23,816 nt of DNA, taken from positions 121,676-145,491 of the forward strand of contig NAOQ01000125.1 in the NCBI GenBank assembly GCA_002751075.1. The letters are read 5' to 3'. A program made the translations under genes and the position numbers. Under the pieces are notes generated by a model. The model was not told where the DNA came from. It did not search any database and was given only the letters and a program-made list of their open reading frames with translations. The DNA is from Ichthyophonus hoferi (lineage: Eukaryota; Opisthokonta; Ichthyosporea; Ichthyophonida; Ichthyophonidae). Positions 1 through 10,797 of this stretch are shown here, one piece after another. The stretch's first letter is position 1; every line of letters begins with the position of its first letter.

Positions 1-91
1 TTATTACTATTACTATTACTATTATTATTATTATTCTTACTATTATTATTATTATTATTATTACTATTACTATTATTATTATTATTCTTAC

Positions 92-155
<64 letters not shown>

Positions 156-160
156 GTTAT
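1..160. repeat. TTA/TTACTA trinucleotide microsatellite
   Basis: The sequence is almost entirely TTA triplets, interrupted at intervals by CTA and TTC. Similar tracts recur in two introns of the PHF7-like gene to the right, so this is probably intronic or upstream low-complexity DNA of the same locus. It may continue left of the window. Confidence 0.95.
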
Positions 161-712
161 ATGCTCTGTACTTTACTGCCTTTATAAGTGATTAGTGATA
201 ACCAATCTTTGCTACCCATCCCATCCCTGTGTTAGACAGCATATATATTCTATGCAATATGATTGACCGTTTCCTATTCGACCTATTAGAACATAATCCT
301 GTTATACTGCCATAGATTGATTGGCTTTTAAATGATCAAATGTCTATTTCTATAATTAGTATTAATTATATGCTACAAATTATCATTGAGATTGGCAGTT
401 GATCGCACATTAATGATTCTCATAGAGAAATATGTTTTAATTTGTTTAAATATTTGTTTGGCCTGTTCAAACTTAATTGAGTAATGCTAATTGATTGGAG
501 CTTATGTAAGATTTGGCCTTAATATGCATGATTTATAGCCTATCTAAGTATATAATTTCAAAATATTCAGTCAGCGTTAAAAATAACTGTCCCAATAAGC
601 AGTTAGTTATAAATAAGTAGGAATGTTTTGATTAGTATTGATAGGTGTGATGGAATAAACTAAATATACTGACCAATAAATGGCCTACTGTCTATTTTTG
701 TCACTCAATTAG
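161..712 (+). other. Probable intron of the PHF7-like gene, no recognised exon
   Basis: This AT-rich stretch ends in the acceptor ctcaattag just before the first recognisable exon at 713. PHF7/G2E3 proteins have an extended PHD region N-terminal to the part seen here, so earlier exons are expected. I found no Cys-rich exon here that would encode them, so they are probably left of the window. Confidence 0.5.
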
Positions 713-1342
713 ATGGCCAAAAAATGTGGGATCCGATTTAGTATGGGAACACGACCTGGATGGGACGATGATGAATATAGATCATTTTATAATGAATATA
801 TATATAGAAGTGTAGGTGATATTAGAATATGTTATTACTATTGACTATGTTATAATATGTTGTTACTATTGGTTATATTATGATGTTTTATTACTTATAT
901 TATAATATGTTGTACTATTGATTATGTTATAATATGTTGTTACTATTGGTTGTATTAAAATGAATATATGTATATAAGTGTCGGCTATATTATAATACGC
1001 TGTTCCTATTGGTTAGATTATAATGAATGTATATAGAAGTGTAGGCTGTTTTATAATATGTTGCTTTTATGGGCTATAATATAATAAATATATATATATA
1101 TATATATATATTGAAGTTTAAGTTATATTTTAATCTGTTGCTACTATGGATTATATTATAATATATATATATATAATTAACTAATGGCAATTGCAGCCTG
1201 ATTATAGTGTGGTATGTGAGAGGTCGCCCTGTTTATGTCCCAAAGGGAACGATTACTTTATGGAGGATAGTAAGAAATGGGATTTTGTGTAAGTATAAAT
1301 ATGATTATTCTTATTAGTCTTATTATTGATATTATTGATATT

Positions 1343-1375
<33 letters not shown>

Positions 1376-2232
1376 GTTATTATTATTAGTATTATTGGTA
1401 TTATTATTACTGTTATTATTATGATTATTGTTGTTATTATTATTCCGACTATACACCCTGTTCCTCTCTCTATTCTAACCGATATATATTATTAGCCTCC
1501 GTTGAATATTCGGCCATGTATGATTATTTACAAAGTATATGATCGTATGTTTAATATACCAAACTATTGCTGTAAACATACATGTTATGTGTGTGTTGGT
1601 CTGCCCATATACATATATGAATGCCTTTGCACATATATATGCTTACTATATTACTATGATGTACCTACGTACACCTACTTATATACATGTTATGACATTA
1701 TCCTACTAATATTCTATCACATATATTCTCATACCTTCTCTCATACTATTATACCATCATACATATTTTCTTACTATCATGCATATTATCCTATCATACA
1801 TACTACTCTACTATCACACCTATAGGATATGCAATTCCTGCGGATCGTCTGGTATCCATACTCATTGTGGTAACATTTCTACTATGACGGATAGAGAGTT
1901 TGCTAAGGTAGGACTGTCTTTTTATTTTGCTATTACTATTACTATTTCTATTACTATTATCCTTATTCATATTATTACTATTGCTATTATTACTATTATT
2001 ATTACTGCTATTATTATTGTTGTTATTATTATTACTCTTATTACCCTTATTATTGCCATCATATCCTATTATATCATTATGCTATTGACTATTATCTATA
2101 CCATTACCCTATCTATTCCTAACTCTATCCTTACAGGTTGACTGGTATTGCTCTAACTGTGCCCCTGTATGCCAAACCAAAGTAATTAAAAAAAAAAAGG
2201 AAGTGAAGGTGGGACTGGAGGAGGATCTATAG
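713..2232 (+). CDS. PHF7/G2E3-like PHD-finger protein, 3' part (four exons)
   Basis: Four exons join in phase: 713-811, 1197-1288, 1826-1907 and 2137-2232. The first encodes GIRFSMGTRPGWDDDEYRSF, matching the MGIxIPExDAxWExExxAFxEL segment before the last PHD finger of PHF7 and G2E3. The next supplies VVCERSPCLCPKGND and KKWDF, then VICNSCGSSGIHTHC, and the last supplies DWYCSNC. These are the zinc-ligand cysteines and histidine of that PHD finger, in order. Acceptors are ttgcag, ctatag and ttacag; donors are GTAGGT, GTAAGT and GTAGGA. A lysine-rich tail ends in TAG at 2230-2232 with no HECT domain, so the layout is closer to PHF7 (a histone-reading E3 ligase) than to G2E3. The N-terminal half is outside the window. 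Exon 1 has an ATG at 713, but family alignment suggests this is internal. Family assignment is strong; the exact orthologue is uncertain. Confidence 0.85.
1088..1111. repeat. (TA)n microsatellite in intron
   Basis: Uninterrupted TA dinucleotides lie in the intron between the first and second visible exons of the PHF7-like gene. The surrounding sequence is a loose repeat of 'tataatatgttgttactattgg'-like segments. Confidence 0.9.
1339..1440. repeat. ATT-rich trinucleotide tract in intron
   Basis: Interrupted ATT/TTA triplets begin about 50 bases after the donor at 1289, in the second visible intron of the PHF7-like gene. Both strands show open reading frames of poly-Ile or poly-Asn type here. 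These are translation artefacts of the repeat, not genes. Confidence 0.9.
1930..2075. repeat. TTA/CTA trinucleotide tract in intron
   Basis: This is a third triplet tract of the same type, filling most of the last intron of the PHF7-like gene (1908-2136). It makes a pyrimidine-rich lead-in to the acceptor at 2135-2136. Confidence 0.9.
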
Positions 2233-2275
2233 TGTAAATTAGGGCTTATAGTGTAAATTGGGGTTTATAGTGTAG
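2228..2275. repeat. 19-bp tandem repeat overlapping the PHF7-like stop codon
   Basis: The unit tatagtgtaaattrgggyt occurs twice in full and once in part (2228-2246, 2247-2265, 2266-2275). The first copy contains the TAG stop of the PHF7-like gene, so the array starts at the coding end and forms the beginning of the 3' UTR. Confidence 0.8.
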
Positions 2276-3092
2276 AATATAACTTTTTTTTAATGCTAAT
2301 AATCGTAATACATTTGAGCAATATAAATTTAAAATAAAGAAAAACTCTGTGGTGTATGTTATAGATAGGATTTTGATGGAATATAAAGGCTATATAATAG
2401 GTTAGACCGCAGTACTTTGATTTTAAAGGTCTTAGTGTACGTGTCTGTATGGCCAATTTAAGTCATTTCTAAATAATGTATAGTATTGTATTAGATTATA
2501 CTATATCAGATATATGTATATCCATATATAGGTTTCATATCATGGGTATTCAATTAAAACAATGCAATGGGTTGTAACCATATTTGGACTAGTGATGTGT
2601 TTTGATTTTTGGGAAGGTTGGTATGGAGAATTAAATTTTACTATTTATTTCTCATTGGTATATTATAATGTATCGTATAGAGGGTATCATCCACGTTGTC
2701 CTCCTTATGGTCATTGGATAAGGGGGGATGGTATAGCAGGTGATAATAGGATAGAGATTATAACCAGTGCCTAGTGTGTGAAGTCTATGTAATAAATAAA
2801 TGAGATAAATAGATCCATTTATTTTATTAACTTGAGTTATTCATGTGATAATTTCATAAATAAAGGGCATAGCATAAGAAAAAATAAATTTTGGTTATTA
2901 GCTTCATTATTTTAATCAATAGCAGCAATAAAAAATACTAATTGGACCTCCTTCCACGGCGGGGCTCAAGTTATTTACATATGAAGTTCCATATTTGGTA
3001 TTGGTACTATATTCTCTGGCTTGATGGCCATAATTATAATTAATATTCTCATTGGGAGCCCATGAATTCACTACGTCTTGATTGGTAGGTAT
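2233..3092. other. Convergent 3' region between two genes, with poly(A) signals
   Basis: The PHF7-like gene ends at 2232 and the phosphatase, on the other strand, ends at 3093. The first AATAAA after the former is at 2333-2338, with another at 2791-2800. The first AATAAA on the minus strand after the phosphatase is at 2818-2823. An open frame at 2562-2774 (+) has no recognisable similarity and no splice context, and I do not call it a gene. Confidence 0.6.
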
Positions 3093-4519
3093 TTATAACG
3101 AAGATGTCTTGATTCGTTGTAATTGGTTACGTCGGGGCGGGATTCTTATTGGGAAGGAGGGGTTTATATAAGATGGGTTGTCGCTAGGCAGTGAACTATA
3201 TCTACATATAGAATGGCTTATATTAGGGAGTGACGTCAGAGAGGGGATGCCTCCTCTTATCTTTATCTCATATTCTGATAGCTGATGGAAAAAGTTTTGA
3301 TTGGGCCGTACCATAAAGCGCTTTCCCTTGACGAATGAATAGGCGGTTGCTAGGTCCATGTTGTCTCGTACCTGCAGGGGTGATTGATAATATATGCAGA
3401 TGTAAGTATAATTAATCTATGTGATAGAAAGATATAACTGAGGTAGTGAAGTGGAGTGTGGGATAATATAGTAGAACATAATACAGCATAGTACAGTGTA
3501 GCCTACTACAGTATAGTATAATATAATAGCACATACGATAATATACTATAATATGACATAACATAATGCAATTTGTGTCTATTCAATAGTATATTCCTTA
3601 AATTACATTATACATAAATATGAGTATAAACATCGTTTCTTATACAAATAGTTTTTAATCACTCATTCCCATAATTAATTATAAGTAAATTATCAATACA
3701 AGGACGACATAGTGATATGTGGAACCTTTACGCTTGTTGTAGTAGAAGTCGTGGTCTATATTTTAAAGGGAATATCATTACTTTAAGTCCCAATAACAGT
3801 TTCCTTTTAAAATTATTAAAAAATTAAGAATAAATGTGTATGTATATGTATATGATTCAAAATGAAAAGGGTGAGTGATATTGCACAATTATTTTCATTA
3901 TACCAAATGATTGGGCTTAAAAGAGTAAATGGTGAATAAGCCAATAGATATGAAATAATAAATAACAGCCAATAATAATAAATAATAATAATAATAAATA
4001 ATAAATAATAACAAAAAACAAAAACACACAATAAACCATTAAAGTACATGCCCTATCTCCTACCATAACATAGGCAATGACCATACTAGCAGATCTTGAT
4101 GCACCCATCATACAGTGAACCAAGGTTGGCTCATTCTTAGTCTCTGCTTCCTTCAACCAATCTACCACCTCATCTAATATGTCTAATATATCTTGCGAGT
4201 AATCATCTCTTAATGGTATATTTAAATAAACTATTTCATTATTTAGTTGCTCATCCGAGCTCTCACTCTCTATACACTCATCTGTTACGTTTAATATTCG
4301 TTTTATTCCCAACTTATTTAATTCGAAAATGTCCTGTGCATTCTTGTAACTACCAAGGAAGAGAAAGCCAGGGATGATCTCACTAGGATGAAGGGTATAG
4401 TGAAGGTTAAAAGTGTTAGTAGAGAACCATAATTTACAGTAACTGCATAGCTTTCCCCCACTGGCCCAACTAGGCTGCTTGTCAGTGTAGCCTATGATGG
4501 AATCCCTTACATCTTCCAT
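3093..4519 (-). CDS. Atypical dual-specificity protein phosphatase (two exons)
   Basis: Exon 1 is 4064-4519 (152 codons) and exon 2 is 3093-3371 (92 codons plus TAA), joined in phase 0 at ATG|gtagga and ctgcag|GTACGAG. The 244-residue product should remove phosphate from Ser/Thr and Tyr of a protein substrate. The signature VHCMMGASRSASMVIAYVM gives the active-site Cys136 and Arg142. The likely general acid is one of the aspartates in IPLRDDYSQD (about 105-106). PSEIIPGFLFLGSYKNA (46-61) and GIKRILNVTDE (71-81) are the usual start of the domain. YSFVKGKRF and PNQNFFHQLSEYE in exon 2 complete the fold. The C-terminal tail of about 55 residues is basic and Ser/Pro-rich. Before the domain lies a Cys pair (C25, C28: KLCSYCKLWF), which may bind zinc. 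Upstream, tttgcag before 4539 looks like an acceptor, suggesting a 5' UTR intron. Substrate class is unknown. Confidence 0.92.
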
Positions 4520-5849
4520 GTGATATGTTATTATTGTAACTGCAAAAGATAAAAATATATCAATATTGGTAGGGTACAGTTCCTATAGAGACTAGTGGTA
4601 TAGAAGAAAAAAAGAATATATATAAACGTTAGTAAAAGCTAATATTAAATTGAAAATGTAACATCTCTACAAATAATGATACTGATAATACTCTGAAGGA
4701 TAAAGCGGAATGGAATGATATGTTGTCTCTTTTGCCTTATCAAATTATGATGCAATTATGGAATGTTTCTTGCACCAATAATGTACAACATTTTACTGTT
4801 CAAAAACCAATAGTATAGTGTTAAAAAGGTTTATTGATGCTCATTCATTAATATAATAATAGAATATACTTTGGCAATTATATGTATTATTACTAATCTA
4901 ATAATATACTGTAGCATTATATTGTATGGTTTATTTTAATGGGTAGTACTAAGTATATCATTGATATTTATATTATTATTATATTGTCATGCGATTAACA
5001 AATGGCGTTTAAAACATTCCAGGTAAAAATAGCAGCCAATAATAATGGATAATTATATATTGCGTTAAAAGGATTCATCTTCAATGTGATAGCCTATAAT
5101 ATAGCTCAACTACCATCAATCGTGTACATTATAAAAATAAAATATTTCTATTTTGATTACTATTACTATTATTATTAAACTAGTAGTAGTGACACCCAGA
5201 GAATAAATATTATTCAAAACTGTGGCAGTTCTAACGACTTGAACACAGCTGTTGTGATCTCCAACTGTATAACTGGTAGTTAATACTGCTGGATCAGTGT
5301 TAGTAATAGTCAGTCACTTAATCGGATCTGTCTTTAAGGCTCAGTTCCTATAATAAGATCTGGACACTGATAGTCACACGAGAGCCAGTGGTGGTTATTA
5401 CATATATAATTAAATGCAAAGCATTTTTGTGTGCATTTACGTGAACTTTGTATTTTTCCATTGATACCGCATATCTGTAAGCGGGTCATACATATTTCTT
5501 TTACTTGTGTTTCCCAAATATGTGTGAGCGGGGGTTTTATTCTTGTTTTTTTTTTTCCTTAATACTTCGTTTTACCACGAGTGTTATTTGTTGGTTAACA
5601 TCCGTAGAGCTGTGTTCAGTAATCTAAATGGGACCATTCACAAATACTGTTATTGACTAATGCAATTCATGAAGATAGCAGAGACCCACTAGGAATGTCT
5701 GGTCCTATCTCGATAATCTTATACTACAGTGTACTTATTTGAATGGCTTGCAAACTATGTATCGACAGATCAATTTGAACTGTGTTCGTTCAGAGTTAAC
5801 AATCTTGTAAGCTAGAGCAATGACCATTTTACACTATGATACTACACCA

Positions 5850-5908
5850 ATCAACTGATATCTGGAAACGACTTTCTAGAGGCGGAGTTATTGGAACCTC
5901 GTAGATCT
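5850..5908 (+). repeat. Dispersed repeat, copy A (inverted partner at 10604-10662)
   Basis: Read forward, this block aligns without gaps to the reverse complement of 10604-10662. By hand I count about 43 of 59 identical positions, including the shared core ctagaggcg. The two copies lie 4.7 kb apart in opposite orientation, consistent with old dispersed non-autonomous elements. Element ends were not found. Confidence 0.55.
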
Positions 5909-6109
5909 TTTTCTGGGTAGATAACCAGAACAATATTATATACTACTGTACATTATTACTGCATACATATAGACTATATATTAGGGTAGAATTGTTTTAT
6001 TATATCAACATATCTAAATGCTAGAAGTAACTATCCTGTCATAAACTTAACTTTTTAATTAATATTATTGATTGGTTTATTAGTTTAAAATATCCGGGTG
6101 ATTGCCAAC

Positions 6110-6142
6110 TGCATTTGCGATTAATTATTAATCGCAATTGCA
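6110..6142. repeat. Near-perfect 15-bp palindrome with 3-base loop
   Basis: The left arm tgcatttgcgattaa (6110-6124) pairs with ttaatcgcaattgca (6128-6142) with one mismatch and a TTA loop. It lies in gene-free DNA. It could be the tip of a foldback element or a binding site for a dimeric protein. Confidence 0.8.
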
Positions 6143-6843
6143 CCATGAATTTACAAGATAAGCTGACTCAACTTCTGTAGTCAAGGTATATTGCAACATA
6201 GTAGCTACAAGAAATGTAATAGCATTTTCAATCTCTCTAATAATAATAATAGGAAGTATGCTATGTTATGTGTAGTTTTATCCATCGAGTTTGTATGTAG
6301 TAATGTTGTAAGCAAAATGTAACTAGCTGAAGTTGTTGGAAAATTAAATAAGAGAGAATATTTTTGGAGTGGAAATATTAAAAATATTGTAAAAGGAACT
6401 GAGAGTAAGTAAAGTAAGGCGAAATAATTATTGTATCGCTTAAAACAATATATACATGGTGTCAAAAGGTATCTCAGTAAACCTTGAACTAATATCATAG
6501 ATTAGCCTCTCGGGCAGCAGTAAACTAAAAATAAACGGGAACTCAACTTCAACTTCACATTAGAAATTTTTACTATTAAAGATGCGCATTTCATTTGCAT
6601 TCGGATGCATGCAAGGTTGTACACCATATACGTATATATACATATGCAGGTGTGTATAGGTAGGTGCATATATAAAGATTCTGGCAGATGAATCCGTAAT
6701 ACTTAAAATAATTTAGTGCTTCTGCATAAAAATATAAAAAATCTTAAATAACCTTATCAAAGTTTTGATTGTAATAAGAATTTGGGTATAAACCTTTATA
6801 TATACCCATGCTTCATATTTATTTTATGTTCATTATTTTAATT

Positions 6844-7236
6844 TTAACTTTCAAATAACTCCAAGAGAGTTATAGGGCGTTCAGGTGTAGACGCAGAATA
6901 CTCCTCTCCATTCTCAACATAAGTAGTTGTAACATAATTATGATTCCAGTTAAGCTTAACCTTCTGTCCTTTTGTGAGTACGTTGATCATACCAACAAAC
7001 GGTCTCGCATCAGGATCCGTCAACTGTATGCGAAATGAGTCATGTCTCTCATCTTCATATTGCCCCATCTTCTGGTATTCATAATCCTTTAAAATCTGAA
7101 AGATGGCAGTTGGACCTCCATGTCCACAACGATTGGGACAGAGAGAAGTGTGGAAGTAGCAAGGGACATTTTCAATGCCCTGGAATACTGCTAGAGTCGT
7201 ATGGACACTAAGATTCCTAGCAACACGGTTGGGCAT
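6844..7236 (-). CDS. Conserved-looking hypothetical protein with CPNRCGHGG motif
   Basis: This is an intact single-exon frame of 130 residues with balanced composition, unlike the low-complexity frames around it. It starts at an ATG in an acceptable context (caaaATGc) and an AATAAA follows 20 bases after the stop (6818-6823, minus strand). A cluster of possible metal ligands, C26, C33, C37 and H39 (in CYFHTSLCPNRCGHGG), sits near the N-terminus. The middle is charged (EYQKMGQYEDERHDSFRIQL). The C-terminal third contains KGQKVKLNWNHNYVTT, resembling a beta-strand-rich small-molecule or metal-binding fold, and ends PERPITLLELFES. There is no signal peptide or membrane segment, so it is probably cytosolic. 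I do not recognise a named family and assign no function. The intronless structure, unlike its neighbours, could mean a retrocopy or transfer, but this is inference. Confidence 0.75.
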   Translation of the reverse strand: MPNRVARNLSVHTTLAVFQGIENVPCYFHTSLCPNRCGHGGPTAIFQILKDYEYQKMGQYEDERHDSFRIQLTDPDARPFVGMINVLTKGQKVKLNWNHNYVTTTYVENGEEYSASTPERPITLLELFES

Positions 7237-7408
7237 TTTGAAAAAAAAATTAAGCGTAAATAATGTTGGGTGAAACTTGTCTTATGTAGGTTTAGGATTA
7301 ATTAGTTCAGTTTAAAATCAACTTAACAGGAAGAAAAATATTGTTAAATAATCTGGTACGTTTGTTGAATTTTATAGTTTTGTGGCAATTTTTCTTTTTC
7401 CCAGTTAC

Positions 7409-7508
7409 GGCGGATTCATCAATAAAATTAAAACCAATAAAACCCCAATTTTTTAATCGGGGCTTTTTTGGTAAATTTCGGTGGTAATATAGTCAAGGGA
7501 ACTCCGCC
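7409..7508. repeat. Imperfect inverted repeat / hairpin
   Basis: The inner arms accaataaaaccccaatt (7433-7450) and aatcggggcttttttggt (7455-7472) pair at 15 of 18 positions around a 4-base loop. Outer ggcgga (7409-7414) and tccgcc (7503-7508) are also complementary. It lies upstream of the hypothetical gene's start and just left of a coding relic, so it may be a foldback element or an element end. Confidence 0.65.
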
Positions 7509-7614
7509 ATTGCCGATACAATTTTGATCAGTCTAAGATTACTACTCACACCAATAGATTGTACTAACTGTTTCCATTGATTGACAAAGATCAAGTTGTT
7601 CTAAAACAGTCAAG

Positions 7615-9070
7615 AATCTTCTGATTTGGAATACCTTAAGGCACATCCTGGCCTTCAAGGGGAAGTTGATGATCTAAGAGTCTCCATCTATAGACACTGA
7701 TAGAGGTAGACTCAGCATAAATCAAATTTGCAATAAGTTTATTGAGCCTTTGTCATGTCCTCCACATGACAACTCTTCTCTCAGTCTTTATAAAAGGCAC
7801 TGTCATACTCACAGGTAGGACCACCTTCCTGCAGCTACATCTAAAAACAGTGGTCTTACACAGTACTGCAAGCGTGCTCCTACGCCACCGGCCACACTGA
7901 ATGGTCTGTTATTTACAACAATTGACACAATAAAGTGATTAACAAACACTGGCCAAAATACAGGATGTCCTTGCAAGTTTCATAAATGCACCCAATACCA
8001 AAATGACACAATACAGTCACAACATAAACTTGATTATGGCTTCTCTTAGTGAACTATCCATGTAATACAGTCAAAGAGAGTCCCAACCAAAGGGTTTCTC
8101 TAATGATTCAACCACTTCAACCAGAAAACAAAAACAATTTTACAAAAGCCACCCCTAACCTCTACTAATGAGGAAGGCACTTTTTCGTATGATCCAACAC
8201 AACAGCATTAATGCTCCTCTGCTGACCCTACCAAAATTGCATTCCAAACAATTGATCTCAAGTGCATATTTCATTGACTACTTGTCGGTACTTAAAAATA
8301 AAAATTGGTCTGAGGAAATTTACTTAAACTGCCTAATCAACAACTGTGAATGATGCCTTAAAGATCCACCTACACCAGAGGAAATTAATGAAGCTCACGT
8401 GATTGATCGGATCCTGTATGATAAAAAACTCTGCAGAATATATCTACATCAGTTGATCAGCAGTCTTAAATGTTTCAATGCTGGCATCAATGACATGGAT
8501 GAAGATGAATGGGCCTACCAAAAATGCTTATCATTATATCAGAGATACAAGACAGCACATGGCCAAGAAGTCAAACATACTCACAAAATGGTTAGTGAAA
8601 TCAGAACACATCCTGCGGAGACGATAATTCAATCTCTGGACTGATTCAAAATAATAACAGTAAAGCTACATGGTTTATATTATGAACTAAACAAGCCAAG
8701 ACAGTTATCTCATATTTAGAACATCATCTACACAGTTAGACCAGTACTCATACCAATTCCATACTGCTTGGACAACAATACTTAGGGCCTTCTTATTTGG
8801 ACTGGTATATATGCCAACAATGGTCCAAAGTAATATAGACCTGTTCAACCCAATACTGGTAAACAATACTGCCACAGGGACTACCAACAATCATTCAGCA
8901 GCAGGTTCTCAATGCTCCAAGTGCTAAAGTCCTGCTCGACATGTAAGTTTCACACCAAATTCCTTGTTAATCATCTCGTAACTGCCAAAGGCAGTCCCAA
9001 TGAAAATAGTTCCCACTATGGGAAAGCCTTCTGGAAACATGTTTGGATCACAGAATAAAGCAGGTATCTG
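7615..9070 (+). pseudogene. Broken coding relic of unrecognised family
   Basis: This block has higher GC than its surroundings and plus-strand stretches with protein-like composition in more than one frame, the longest around 8168-8644 and 8700-8930. It is clearly not intact and carries several breaks. No reverse transcriptase, integrase, transposase or capsid motif is recognisable to me, so the family is open. It may be an old mobile or virus-derived insertion, or a dead host gene. TATAAA near 7790 could be part of an old promoter. No terminal repeats or target duplication were identified, so the ends are approximate. Breaks are unevenly spread and similarity is undetectable by eye, which suggests considerable age. 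Confidence 0.45.
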
Positions 9071-9079
9071 AGTACATTG

Positions 9080-10073
9080 ATACTATGTAGTTGTTTTTAT
9101 AATTGTGGTCCTTAGTATATATGGAAGGGGTGTCAAAAACAGTTTAAAAATATCATTTTTTGCAAATAGGATTTTGTATGATACTTTGAACATTTTGACA
9201 GGACGAATTAAAATATAGCTAATATTTCTTAATCAAGAATGTGTAACTATATTCAAAACGGGTAATTTACTTAAAGTTGAGCAAAAAATCTTACGTCAAT
9301 TATTTATTTATTTAAAACTATCCTTCAGACAGTTTTATATTGAGATCCCTGTTGTATTGAATTTTAACAACTAATCTATATCTTTAATTATAATCCCAAA
9401 TCCCAAATTCCAAATGTCGACTTCAGCTGTGTTGTTATTATCTTACTATGTTGTCATTATTATATCATTTTATTGTAGTTAATTTTTTATCCATCGTGAA
9501 TGACAGCTATAATTGAAAACAAGAGGAGAATTCTGTTACGGACAGAATCCGTTCATACTTTCTAAATATAGCATAATATATGCATAGATTTCTTGGTCAT
9601 TTGGGTATTAATCAAAATTAATTTATTGAGCAAAGGTTATTTTACTAGCATAGTATTAAGCAAATAATTAAATTGTACTATAATTGTTTTCCATACATGT
9701 TATGTATATAGCTATATTTGACATCAAATTTACTTCAAAGCCTGCAAAGTCTACCAACTACAAGTTGTATATTACTAATCTCGTGTATGGAGTGCAGATA
9801 TACATATATATCCTATCCTAGCTTGATGTGGATTATCAACTGACTACAAATAACAGTTTTTGTTAAGGTTCTGACTGCTACCTTGTGTGTGATACGAACC
9901 AGGCTAGTTCACAGTAATATTATAGAAATTGAATACCCATATTCCTGTTGCCAGTTATAAATTAGCAACTTATTAGGGATATAATCTATTTGGAATCTGC
10001 TTCCCCTATTTAAAATTAATAATCAGAGAGTCCTTTTTTAAGTTATCAATGTCCCCTTCATTGATTGCTGGTT
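9080..10073. other. Intergenic, nothing recognised
   Basis: This is AT-rich DNA with no frame of protein-like composition and no splice-flanked exon. A short inverted repeat, attctgt/acagaat around 9530-9550, is the only structure noted. Confidence 0.5.
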
Positions 10074-10356
10074 TTAAGATACTTCAAGTCTATAGATAGC
10101 TTCTTGAGCATTGAGGAAGGAGTACAGCTGCTTGTTCTTATTATCTAGATTAGTGTCTATCCAGAGTGAGGCGATGTTGAGATTGGTTAATCCAATGTTA
10201 GATTCGTAGTGTGCATGAACTGAATGTATTGTGCCTATGATATCAGCAGCCTTTAGATTGGATGCATCCAAGGACACATTCAATAGGCTCACCGAAAGTA
10301 TACTTTTTATTTTCAGCATCTGAATACATTTCGTAGTGAAGAAGTCTAGGCTGGCC
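10074..10356 (-). CDS. Possible terminal exon of an unidentified gene
   Basis: The minus strand is open from a plausible acceptor (gattatctacag, entry in phase 2 at 10356) to TAA at 10074, about 93 codons. The composition is protein-like: KAADIIGTIHSVHAHYESN and IASLWIDTNLDNKNKQLYSF. It ends EAIYRLEVS. I recognise no domain, and no upstream exon could be identified between 10410 and 11297. A donor-like gtgagc inside the exon on another frame offers an alternative reading. This could equally be a fragment of an old mobile element. Confidence 0.3.
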
Positions 10357-10603
10357 CTGTAGATAATCATTAACATCATCACTAAAACTGTTATCAAATA
10401 CCAATACAACTAGCACCTGATATACGTGCTTGGAATTCTAGTAAAGCTTAGTGTTTAACTCTGTTACATATAATCTATTAAACAATTAATAATAACTAAC
10501 TTTCACTGGCTAGGACCTAAGCTTGAGTGCTATTCATCATCTGCTAAATGTAGATGCACTATTTGATAGTTACATATAATATTTTGATATGTTTATCTAT
10601 ATG

Positions 10604-10662
10604 AAATCTACAAGGATCTAAAATTTTCGCCTCTAGGAAGTGGCTTCTGGTTATATGTTGAT
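10604..10662 (-). repeat. Dispersed repeat, copy B (inverted partner at 5850-5908)
   Basis: The reverse complement of this block matches 5850-5908 without gaps at about 43 of 59 positions by hand count. Just to its right, tgatcgc/gcgatca (around 10716-10737) forms a small hairpin, with a gcgat/atcgc core reminiscent of the palindrome at 6110-6142 near copy A. Confidence 0.55.
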
Positions 10663-10797
10663 TGATCCAGACCTTATAAATCCTGTGATAGTTATGTATT
10701 TATAAATAGTATGTGATCGCTAATATTTGCGATCATAACACAACTACAGTACAAGCTACCAAACAAGAGAATTAATACTGTATTCCTAGTTTTCATG

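Larger units (their letters stand above)
4540..6843. other. Intergenic, no supported gene
   Basis: This AT-rich region contains many short AT runs but no open frame with convincing composition or splice context. The parts around 5220-5420 and 5640-5930 are less AT-rich and look like old mobile DNA. One block recurs inverted at 10604-10662. A short open stretch around 5714-5812 (+) is not recognisable. The 97-codon minus-strand frame at 6205-6498 looks fortuitous. A minus-strand poly(A) signal for the next gene is at 6818-6823. Confidence 0.5.

Noticed and set aside
1-160. CRISPR-like or satellite array
   Set aside because: The units are 3 bases with irregular interruptions and there are no spacers; it is a microsatellite.
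1253-1495. Poly-Asn (minus) and poly-Ile (plus) open frames
   Set aside because: Both are translations of an ATT microsatellite inside an intron of the PHF7-like gene.
2562-2774. 70-codon plus-strand frame between the convergent genes
   Set aside because: No similarity, no splice or promoter context, and it lies in the expected 3' region of both genes.
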